Positions 54,600 through 64,000 of a DNA stretch of 64,000 nt are shown here, one piece after another. The stretch is taken from assembly GCA_028671895.1 (NCBI GenBank), contig CM053802.1:34138201-34202200 (forward strand), in the 5' to 3' direction. The DNA comes from Oenanthe sinensis. Taxonomy: Eukaryota > Streptophyta > Magnoliopsida > Apiales > Apiaceae. Position 1 is the first letter of the stretch. The number at the start of each line of letters is the position of its first letter. Made by a program: the position numbers and the translations under genes. Below the pieces are notes generated by a model. The model saw only the letters and a list, made by a program, of their open reading frames with translations, was not told the DNA's origin and did no database searches.

Positions 54600-57500
54600 C
54601 TAGAGCCAATCACCCATGTATCTAATACCCATGGAACTAGTATGATCGTCATGCTTCGTCTGCGACAAGCCTTTGGTCAGTGGGTCTGCAATGTTATCAT
54701 TTGTGTGCACTTTACATATGTGTATGTCACCCCTTTCATTAATCTCTCGAATGAGGTGATATCTCCTGAGTATGTGTTTGGTTCGGGAGTGAGATCTAGG
54801 TTCTTTAGCCTGTGCAATGGCTCCATTATTATCACAGTATAGATCAATGGGATCTGCGATCGATGGAACCACTCCCAAATCAGTAATGAATTTTCGAATT
54901 CAAACAGCTTTCTTAGCCGCTTAACAAGATGCAATGTACTCAGCCTCCATTGTAGAATCAGCTACTGTTTCTTGCTTTGAACTCTTCCAACTTACAGCAC
55001 CTCCATTTAGACAAAACACAAAACCAGACTGTGATACAGTATCATCCCTGTCTATTTGGAAACTTGCATCGGTGTAACCCTTTACAACCAGTTTCTCCTC
55101 TCCTCCATACATCAAGAATGAATCTTTAGTCCTTTTCAAGTACTTTAGAATATTCTTGACAGCCGTCCAGTGACCTTCACCTGGATTAGATTGGTATCTG
55201 CTCGTCATGCTTAAAGCATACGAAACATCTGGGCGAGTACATATCATTGCATACATGATGGATCCAATTGCTGAGGCATATGGAACCTTACTCATGTGGT
55301 CCTTCTCATTCAATGATTTCGGACACTGATCTTTAGAGATCGTTATCCCTTGAGACACGGGGACATATTCCCCTTTTGCATTTTGCATACCAAAACGATG
55401 CAAAACCTTATCGATGTATGTATTCTGACTTAGACCGATCATCCTTCTAGATCTATCCCTATAGATCCTCATTCCTAGAATGTAGGATGCTTCACCTAAG
55501 TCTTTCATAGAGAAGTTGCTCCCTAACCAAATCTTAACAGCCTTGAGAGAAGGTATGTCATTCCCCATTAGTAGTATGTCATCAATATACAGTACTATAA
55601 ATGCCACATGGCTCCCACTAACCTTCTTGTAAACACAAGGTTCATCTTCGTTTTGAACAAAGCCATACTCTTTGACTGTTTCATCAAAAAGGATTGTCCA
55701 TCTCCTAGAGGCTTGCTTCAATCCATAAATGGATCGACGTAATTTACATACCTTGCTAACATTCCTTGGATCGACAAAACCTTCAGGTTGTGTCATGTAC
55801 ACATCCACATCCTCTTCAAGGCTTCCATTAAGGAAGGCTGTTTTGACATCCATTTGCCAGATTCCATAATCATGGAATGCTGCAATAGCAAGGAAAATCC
55901 TTATGGACTTGACCATAGCCACTGGTGAGAAAGTTTCATCATAGTCAATACCATGAATTTGTTTGAAACCTTTTGTAACCAGCCTTGCTTTATAGGTCTG
56001 AACATTTCCATCCATGTCAGTTTTATTCTTGAAAACCCATTTGCACCCTATGGGTTTTACCCCTTCAGGTGGATCAACCAAAGTCCATACTCGGTTTTCG
56101 TACATGGAATCCATCTCGGATTTCATGGCTTCTAGTCATCTCTTAGAGTCTGGACTGTTCATAGCATCTTGGTATGTGAGAGGCTCATCTTCATCTATGA
56201 GCATCAAATCACCACATTGAGTCAAGAGAAATCCATATCTCTCTGGCTCATGGCGAATTCTACCAGTTCTACGAACAACCTGTGTTTGTTGAGCATTATC
56301 ATTATCCTGCTCCTGTTCCACTTCAGGTTCAATGTTATTTTGTGGTTCTCGATCTTCATCGAGGTCTATAGTTCTCCCACTGTTTCTTTTAGAAACAAAA
56401 TCTCTTTCCATGAAAGCAGCGTCTCGAGCAATAAACACCTTCTGCTCAGAAGGACTATAAAAATAATACGCCTTTGTTTCTTTAGGGTATCCCACAAAAT
56501 TGCACTCTTCAGATTTAGGTCCAAGCTTGTCAGATACTTGACGCTTCACAAACGCCTTGCATCCCCAAACTTTCATAAAGCTCATGCCTGACCGTTTCTT
56601 CTCCCATATCTCATATGGAGTCTTTTGAACCTTCTTAGTAGGAACACGGTTAAGTGTGAAAGCTGCTGTTTCTAGAGCATAACCCCAGAAACTAATTGGA
56701 AGATCTGCATGACTCATCATCGATCACACCATGTCCAACAAGGTGCGATTTCTCCTCTCTGAAACTCATTCCATTGAGGTGTACCTGGCGGAGTGAGTTG
56801 TGATAAAATACCACACTCCTTTAAATAATCTTTAAATTCTGTGCTCAAGTATTCTCCACCACGATCAGATCGTAAGATTTTAATACTTGTGCCTCCGCCA
56901 ATTTGCTTCTCTACTTCAGCCTTGTATTCTTTGAACTTTTCAAAAGAATCGGATTTATTCTTCATAAGATATACATATCCATATCTACTGAAATCATCAG
57001 TAAATGTTATGAAGTAGTAGTAGCCTCCTCTAGCCATCACACGCATTGGGCCGCATACATCACTATGTATTAGCTCTAGACGTTCAGTGGCCCTTTGACC
57101 CTTACCAGTGAAAGGGGCTTTAGTCATTTTACCAAGCAAACAAGATTCGCATTCTTGGTATGATTCAAAATCAAACTTATCCAAATATCCATCCTTATGT
57201 AATTTGGATATGCGTTTCTCATTTATATGGCCTAGACGACAATGCCAGAGGTATGTTTGATTTGAGTCATTAACTTTAAGTCGTTTGTTTTCTATATTAC
57301 AGACAGGATTATCTAAGTCAAGAACATATAAACCATTAAACAAACGCGCAACACCATAGGTTAAATCATTCAAAGCAAAAGAGCAACTGTTGTTCTTTAT
57401 TGTAAACGAAAAACCTTTCTTGTCCAAACAAGAAACAGAAATAATGTTTCTGCGAATCGCAGGCACGTAATAACAATTTTCCAGTTCTAAAACTAGCCCA

Positions 57501-58564
57501 GAGGGCAAAGATAAATAATATGTTCCTACAGCTAAAGCAGCAACTCTTGCTCCATTGGCAACTCGTAGGTCCATTTCTCCTTTAGCCAATGTCCTACTTC
57601 TCTGCATTTCCTGCACATTTATACAAATGTGAGAAGCACATCCAGTATCCAATACCCAAGATGTAGAAATAGACAGATTGACTTCTATAACATATATACC
57701 TGAAGTAGAAACTTGCTCAGCCCTCTTCTTCTTCAGATCCTCCAAGTAAACTGAACAGTTTCTCTTCCAGTGACCAGTTTTCTTACAGTAGTGACATTCA
57801 CCCTTAGCGACCCCACCTTTAGGCTTTAAAGCCTGTTTAGGACCTGATTTTGGCTTGGGTGTAGAATCAGAACCTATCTTCTTCTTACCCTTCCACTTGC
57901 CTTTCCCTTTGGCCTTACCTTTATTGCCCACCATCAGTATGGGAGCAGGTTCAGCCGTCTTCATGTTGGTCTCATATGTTCTCAACATAGCCAACAATTC
58001 AGTAGGTGTTTTGTCAAATTCATTCATATTTTAGTTTATGATAAACTGGGTGAATTTGTTGTTCAAAGAATTCATGATTAGGTCAATACCAATTTCCTGA
58101 ATAATCGGGAAACCCAAAGTTTCAAGGTACTCGATGTAACCATTCATCTTCAGAACATGTGGGCAAACTGGTTCACTTGCCCCTTGTTTACAATTAAAGA
58201 GTGACTTACTCGTGTTGAACCTTTCTTGATGAGTTTGGCTTGCAAACATGCTTTGCAAGTGCTCATAGATAGTATATGCATCCATATGCACATGCTGTCT
58301 TTGAAGCTCAGCACTCATAGTTGCTAACATAAGACATGCAACATCAGTTGCATCATTCTCATCCTTTGTGTGGGCCGCTCGTTCCTCAACAGTAGCGCCC
58401 TCAGGAAGGGGACCTGCCGGAGGAATATCAATGACATGAAGCTTGTGCTCCTGCCTAAGGACAATCCTCAAATTCCTCTGCCAGTCTAGGAAGTTGTTTC
58501 CTCCTGTCAACTTATCCTTCTCAAGGACTGATCGTACGGATAGTGTGTTTGTGTTGTTTGCCAT
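54600..58564 (-). pseudogene. N2 gag-pol, multiply interrupted
   Basis: Starts MANNTNTLSVRS at 58564. Lesions compared with N1: TAA at 58028-58030 in gag (before NMNEFDK); a 1-nt loss near 56767 in the integrase (ACTCATTCC, N1 has ACTCCATTCC); TGA near 56723 (same codon as the stop in C0 at 856); TGA at 56127-56129 before LEAMKSEM; TAA near 54918 in RNase H. Intact motifs include the CCHC knuckle (about 57.78 kb), VLDTG, HSDVCGPM, RSDRGGEYL and RT YIDDILLMGN (Ile where N1 has Val, about 55.58 kb). It ends GIRYMGDWL at 54600. Not expected to be autonomous. Confidence 0.94.
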
Positions 58565-60469
58565 TACTTGGTATCTACAATGTTAAAAGTACAAAATAAA
58601 CATTAGATTGTCAGAGTTATTTATTATGTTCAAATGATTATGATACATTCATAATATATCTCCCACTATTTTTATCAAATCAATAGCCCTTACTATTAAT
58701 TTGGAAAGTATATCCCATAATTCTTTCTAGTGAGCCAAGATCCATATTTCGTCATGTCCAAAGACAACCACCGGAAGTCCTTAAAAATGATTATTTAGGT
58801 AGACAACAGTTGTCAATTATATCATATATAATTCTTGGATAGTTTGGTGAGCAACGATTGATCTTATCTATCTAATAGATTTTTAACCAAACTCTATGCT
58901 TCTAAGTTCATAATGGTTGAATATAAACGTTTACTTTCACCTTATTATGACGACTCAGTTAAGTTTGACCCAATGATACAACGGCCGAATATAACCGTTT
59001 ATATTCGTCGCATCTCACCATGATAGATAGGACTCCCCTGCCACTGACAGTCTTTCCCCTAATCGATCTAGGATTCGATGAGTGTTCATTCATTGGAAAG
59101 CATCCGATTAAAACTTAATATTTTGTTAAGGGGTTTATAAAATTTATGACGATCATGATCACATCATGAAGAGATCCTCAATTTTTCCTTGAACTAAATA
59201 TTTCAAATTGACATCTTAAATTGTTCATTTCCCAAGTAGATGGAGGATACCAGTGGTCACACTTAAAACCCATCAGCCTTACGAATACGCATATCCGTTT
59301 TTGTCAGAAAATCCCAATTATAGATATCAAAATCCATATTCAATTCCGTGTTTTAAAAATCCATATTTCATAAACACAAGAATCTCATGATCGTTTGTTA
59401 ATTTTAAAATCTTAAATCGTTACAGATTTTATCTTGTTTAGCATGGCAAGCATGGCATGGGTGACGTATCTAATACATGCATACATCATTAATCTAATTA
59501 AAGCATGCATCTTCTACTCTACACATACATTCATACATCAATATGTAAAGTGCAGTATGTAAACGTGTTTGGTTATGGCCCCTTTCCTATGTGATCCTTT
59601 CGAGCTAATGAAAGGATCAAAGTCAATCTATGGTGGTAAAATATAAATACAATGACATGTCTTCATTCTTCTTGTATCCATGGGTGCTTGCTCCTCTTCT
59701 TGGATCATCCTTCAATCTTCAAGTACATTACATGGAATAATTGAATACAACCTATACTAATGTACTTACATAAGAAAACTCGAGTTACATTCGAGGTTAA
59801 ACAATTACAAGAATGAAGAAAACGACATGCAAGTCGTATTTATAAAACCAAAACCAAAAACCATTAATCTAGGGGTCCAAAGGCCATAACCAGCACCATG
59901 CTCAAGTACACAACAAAAAATAATGCGGGGGTCCGGGGGCGGCAGCCCCTGGGCGGGGTCCGGGGCGGCAGCCCCTGGGCGGGGTCCGGGGCGGCAGCCC
60001 CGGGCGGGGTCCGGGGGCGGCAGCCCCAGGCTGGGGTCGAAATCAGATTTTTTTTTTTATTTTCGAAGACCGGTCCTATTTAGAAATCATCAATTTCTGA
60101 ACTACAGATCATATCTGTTGGCCTTTTTCCCCACTGTAACTTATAAAGTTTCAGAAGCATGTATCATATACATACTTATCATATCCCAGTTAACAAATCA
60201 TGTCCAACACAATCTGTCCACCAGTTTATATCACTATACAAACTGACCCTAATTCATATAACGGTTTTTTAATCATACATATCATGTCATAACAGATTAT
60301 AACATTGCAGTAGCATGGCAGTCTCAAACAGGCATGGCAATAACAAAGCAGTAGCATGGCAGTGGCATAACAGATTATGACAAAGCAGTAGCATGGCATA
60401 GCAGTCACCAAAACAGGCATGTATGCATCAAATACATAAAACACGTAACCAAATCAGTCCCTTATACAC
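58565..60469 (-). other. N2 leader
   Basis: Homologous to the N1 leader; no ORF of significance. The short GC-rich ORFs at 59.9 kb come from the minisatellite. Confidence 0.75.
59925..60030. repeat. N2 leader GC-rich minisatellite (four 26-bp units)
   Basis: GGCAGCCCC at 59941, 59967, 59993 and 60019, an exact 26-bp period; each unit also has GCGGGGTCCGGGG. It is strongly G/C-skewed in otherwise AT-rich DNA. Confidence 0.9.
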
Positions 60470-60484
60470 GTAGCTCTGATGCCA
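60470..60484 (-). other. N2 primer binding site (initiator tRNA-Met type)
   Basis: The minus strand reads TGGCATCAGAGCTAC, one nucleotide from the 5' LTR, same as N1. Confidence 0.85.
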
Positions 60485-60485
60485 T

Positions 60486-62040
60486 TGTTAGGTTCCGAGG
60501 CATAAAACGCAGCGGATTAAACGTAAATATAACAAAAATTCGGAACCTTAAACGCAGGATCATGTATAAGTTCGGACTGATTATTGTGAAACGGAATCAT
60601 ACCTTTTCTTGGTCTTGACTTCTACGAACTCAACGGAGATCCTAGCTTTCACGACTTGTGTCTTCTTCTCGAAAACACCTCTATGGTATCCACACGAGCA
60701 CCTTCAAGAACGTCTCACGATCTTGATTATGGAATGGATGTACTAGCCTCCCTTTTGATGATTTCGAAATTTGTTCTTCTTTCTGCCTTCTTCTCCTTGC
60801 TGCTGCCTGCTGCCTCTAGGGTTTGATTTTTTTTTTCAAAAACATCATCCCTCTTAACCCTATCATTATCTATTTATAATGCTGGTTAAGAGGCCCAATC
60901 AGCAACCCATAACAGCAAAGCCTAACCCATGTAGGGTTAGGATTAAATAATAAAAACCGAATTTCTATTATTTAATTAATAACTAAGTCATACTTAATTA
61001 TTAAGGGCAGAATTCAAATTCGAATTATATTATTTCAATTAATTAAGTCTCACTTAATTAATATAATAAAATTCAAATAATCATCAATTAATTTAAATCT
61101 ATAATTTAAATTAACTATTCCTTGAAGTGCTCTATGTGTGTGACCATATAGGCTATTATTTAATTAGCAATAATTTTATTCTCCAATAAAATTATAAACA
61201 ATGAGCGGTATCTAGTAATACATCATTGCTACCCAATTAAATCGTGATTCGATAAAACCTTTCATGATTAATGTTTCCGTGTAATATAATCCCTTTAACC
61301 ATATATATTATAGATTAAACTCGAGGCATGTATTTAGTTATCCTCTTCAACATTTAATCCGGGTTTACTTGATCCATGAGTAGACTATGAAAACAAATCA
61401 TTATTTGAGCACGGCCATGCATTTTATAGTCTCACTCAATCAAGAGGCCAATAATATCTCTCCTAATTTTAGGAGGGTTAAATCCTTTATCTATCATTCA
61501 TATTTCTCATACGAATCATGATATACCCGATGTCCACTTTTATCATTACCCGGTCAAAGGTAACTTTTAATGTAGTCAAAGTATATTAATCCTCGTACAG
61601 AAATATAATGATCTCAAGTCAGAGGATCATTACACCATTATCACTGTGAGTGTTTCTTATGACGTTATTAAACATGAAGAATCTCACTGTGGGTCTTTCC
61701 AGTACCATGTACTCCTGCATGTACCTATGTGTTGACTTTAGTATCCCCATACTTATAACCAATGAGATGTGGTTATCAGTCAAACAACATACTAGTCTAT
61801 TTATGTATTATTATTGTCCTATAATAATAATACTCGACTAAGGACATTTAAGAATATGATCTAATATATAATCTCAAGTTCAAGTCATGTACTAAACTAT
61901 ACAATGTGTATCATGATTTTAAGGACATTTATTATGCTAACAAATATATCGCAATAATTAAAGTCATAATAAATATGTTTATTGAATAATCAAATGACAT
62001 AAAGGTCTATTGTATTGCCTATGGGGCACCTACACTAACA
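60486..62040 (-). repeat. N2 5' LTR (1555 bp)
   Basis: Matches 53033-54585 with scattered substitutions and a 2-bp length difference. On the minus strand TATAAATAG at 60870-60878. Confidence 0.94.
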
Positions 62041-62045
62041 GTTCA
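62041..62045. repeat. Target site duplication of N2, right copy (GTTCA)
   Basis: Identical to 53028-53032. Confidence 0.93.
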
Positions 62046-64000
62046 ATATTGCTCTCACTATTCCCTTCAAGGATAAACTGTTTTTCCAGGAAGATAGCAT
62101 GTCGGGAGACAAACACCCTTTGTTCGGTGTATAAGTAATACCCTAAAGTCTCTTTAAGATATCCTACAAACCTACATTTCACGGATCGAGATTCTAGCTT
62201 ATCGGGGTCAACTTTCTTGACATAAGCCGGACATCCCCAAATCTTAACGTGCTTAAGACTCGGTTTCCTTTCTTTCCATATCTCATACGGAGTTTGAGGA
62301 ACAGATTTGGAAGGCACCTTGTTCAATATATATGCTGATGTTTCCAATGCATAACCCCAAAGTGATACTGGAAGATCTGTATAGCTCATTATGGATCGAA
62401 CCATGTCCAACAAAGTTTGATTTCTCCTTTCGGATACTCCATTGAATTGGGGAGTGGCCGGAGGAGTCCATTGAGAGACTATACCATTTTCTTTGAGATA
62501 ATCTAGAAACTCGCCACTTAAGTATTCACCTCCTCGATCTGATCGAAGGGTTTTAATACTATACTTGGTTTGTTTCTCTACTTCATACTTATATTCTTTG
62601 AACTTTTCAAAGGCTTCGGATTTGTATTTCATCAAATACATATATCCAAATCTAGATCGATCATCTGTAAAAGTAATGAAGTATGAAAATCCACCCATGG
62701 ATTGCGTGGACATCAGCCCAATCCAAGCAACTTCGCAGCTCTTTCTCCATGTCCACTAAATGGAGATTTGTTCATTTTGCCTAACAGACAAGACTCGCAT
62801 GTAGGATATGATTCAAAATCAAAAGGTTCTAGTAACCCTTCCTTATGCAATGTCTTAAGTCTATTTTCACCAATATGACCAAGTCTGCAGTGCCACATGT
62901 AGGTGGGATTTTCATCATCTCTTTTTCTTTTATTACTATGTTCAATTTGAAGTAAACTATGTTCTACGTCACATACATACAAACCATTATTTAAAATACC
63001 AACACCATAAAGAACATTATTTCTAAAAATTGTACATTTATTATTCTCAATAACAAACGAAAAACCATCCAAGTCTAACATGGGAATAGAAATAATATTC
63101 CTCACAATTGAGGGAACAAAATAACAATTATCCAAAATAATAGTCTTGCCCGTAGGCATAAGTAAATCAAACGATCCTACAGCTACAGTAGCAACTCTTG
63201 CTCCATTGCCCATACATAGGATCACCTCTTCTTCTTCAAGAGTCTTACTTCATCTTAGTCTCTGCAACGAATTGCAAATGTGAGAACCACAGGCGGTATC
63301 TAATACCCAAGTAGAAGTTTGATTAAGTGACATATTTAGTTCGATCATGAACATACCTGAACGAGAAGCGGTAGTCTCACCACCCTTCTTCTTCTTCAAT
63401 TCTGCAAGGTAAGCCTTACAGTTTCTCTTCCAGTGCCCCACTTTATTGCAGTGAAAGCAAACAACTTTGCTTTTGGGATCTTCAGCTTTTGGCCGAACTG
63501 GCCTTTTCTCACCTACCTTCTTCTTCTTCTTAGGAGAGTTCCTCTTCCTCTTCTTAGGGTTAGAGCCTTCACCAATTAGAAGAATAGAACTCTTCTTTGT
63601 GGGAAAATTCGACTCAGCAGTTTTCAGCATGTTATGGAGTTCAGGCAAGCTGACATCCAACTTGTTCATGTGAAAGTTCACAACGAACTGCAAGAATGAA
63701 TCTGGAAGTGATTGCAAGACCAGATCTTGACTCAGCTCCCCATCCATGACAAATCCAAGTTGTCCAAGATGCTTAATCAAATTGATCATCTTGAGCACAT
63801 GAACATTCACAGATGATCCCTTAGTCATCCTACAACGGAACAACTCCTTCGATATCTCATATCGAGCTGTCCTTCCTGCCACATCATACAAATCTTGTAG
63901 ATGCATAAGGATAGAGTGAGCATCCATATGCTCGTGTTGCTTTTGGAGCTCATCATTCATGGATCCCAGCATAACATACTGTGCAACTCTTGCATCATCT
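62046..64000 (-). pseudogene. E gag, protease and integrase, partial and broken
   Basis: Gag runs in from beyond 64000. It has MDAHSILMHLQDLYD and an intact CCHC knuckle (CFHCNKVGHWKRNC, about 63.43-63.47 kb) preceded by a Lys-rich stretch. Protease has VLDTACGSHIC (Ala where DTG is expected). A single TGA near 63250-63252 interrupts it; the same frame goes on through GNGARVATVAVGSF and the H-H-C-C module (HCRLGHIGENR to CESCLLGKM) to about 62713. There a deletion with frame change removes the segment with the first catalytic Asp. The core then continues (FITFTDD, RSDRGGEYL, GVSERRN) to the N2 insertion. Dead in at least PR and INT. Confidence 0.9.

Larger units (their letters stand above)
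53033..62040 (-). mobile_element. N2: full-length but decayed Ty1/copia, relative of N1 (9,008 bp)
   Basis: LTRs of 1,553 and 1,555 bp, GTTCA target duplication, primer site and polypurine tract all present. The layout and protein match N1. It is older than N1: the LTRs carry clearly more differences and the ORF has several lesions. Inserted in E. Confidence 0.95.
49552..64000 (-). mobile_element. E: second copia family, interrupted by N2, cut by the window end
   Basis: The 3' LTR, RH and RT lie left of N2; INT, PR and gag right of it. The two halves join at the GTTCA target duplication of N2 (53028-53032 and 62041-62045) within the integrase-RT linker. The protein sequence is clearly different from N1 and C1, for example gag MNDELQKQHEHMDAHSILMH. 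The 5' part and 5' LTR lie beyond 64000. Confidence 0.9.

Noticed and set aside
59923..60246. Gly/Ala/Pro-rich ORFs near 59.9 kb
   Set aside because: These are translations of the 26-bp GC-rich minisatellite in the N2 leader.

Overview
The window is plant nuclear heterochromatin. It holds no recognisable host gene, rRNA, tRNA, CRISPR or bacterial feature. Almost every base can be assigned to LTR retrotransposons stacked inside one another. The elements are Ty1/copia (gag-PR-INT-RT-RH order, initiator-Met-tRNA type primer binding sites), Ty3/gypsy of Athila type (Asp-tRNA type primer binding site, FMDD in reverse transcriptase, an extra ORF after pol) and one Ty3/gypsy of Tat type (antisense extra gene, tandem repeats before the LTR). 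The species cannot be named from this sequence; a flowering plant is the safe statement.

Names used below, left to right: X (antisense copia LTR, 1-733); C0 (truncated copia, 734-3626, +); T (Tat-like gypsy, minus strand, 3627-3755 plus 20252-~25041); A (Athila, +, 3756-20246, inserted into the LTR of T, target duplication CTAAG); C1 (copia, +, ~25042-25521 plus 40081-~43511); B (Athila, +, 25522-40075, inserted in the leader of C1, target duplication ATATG); N1 (intact young copia, minus, 28116-37141, inserted in ORF3 of B, target duplication CCACC); an inverted copia RT fragment (43512-~44123); D (copia LTR end with duplicated primer binding site and a long minisatellite, ~44124-46910); AT-rich and unassigned DNA to 49551; E (a different copia family, minus, ~49552 to beyond the window end); N2 (older relative of N1, minus, 53033-62040, inserted in E, target duplication GTTCA).

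The most unusual structure is inside A. A 5,386-bp block (12242-17627) carries the tail of an Athila 3' region, a complete B-type LTR and a piece of C1. It is a near-identical copy of the B/C1 junction at 38.3-42.83 kb. It begins by switching from A to B sequence inside homologous 3' UTR (between 12880 and 13128) and ends by returning to A at a 4-bp microhomology (ATCT, 17628-17631). Removing it leaves a structurally complete A element with matching LTRs and target duplications. This looks like ectopic, break-induced copying with a template switch rather than transposition.

N1 is the only element with an uninterrupted polyprotein (1321 codons). Its two 1,545-bp LTRs differ at five positions by eye. 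A is nearly intact (two in-frame stops in gag-pol, one frameshift in ORF3). B, C0, C1, T, N2 and E are broken by stops, frameshifts or deletions, which are listed per feature. T carries a spliced-looking three-exon antisense gene with its own TATA-like element and an array of perfect hairpins between that gene and the LTR.
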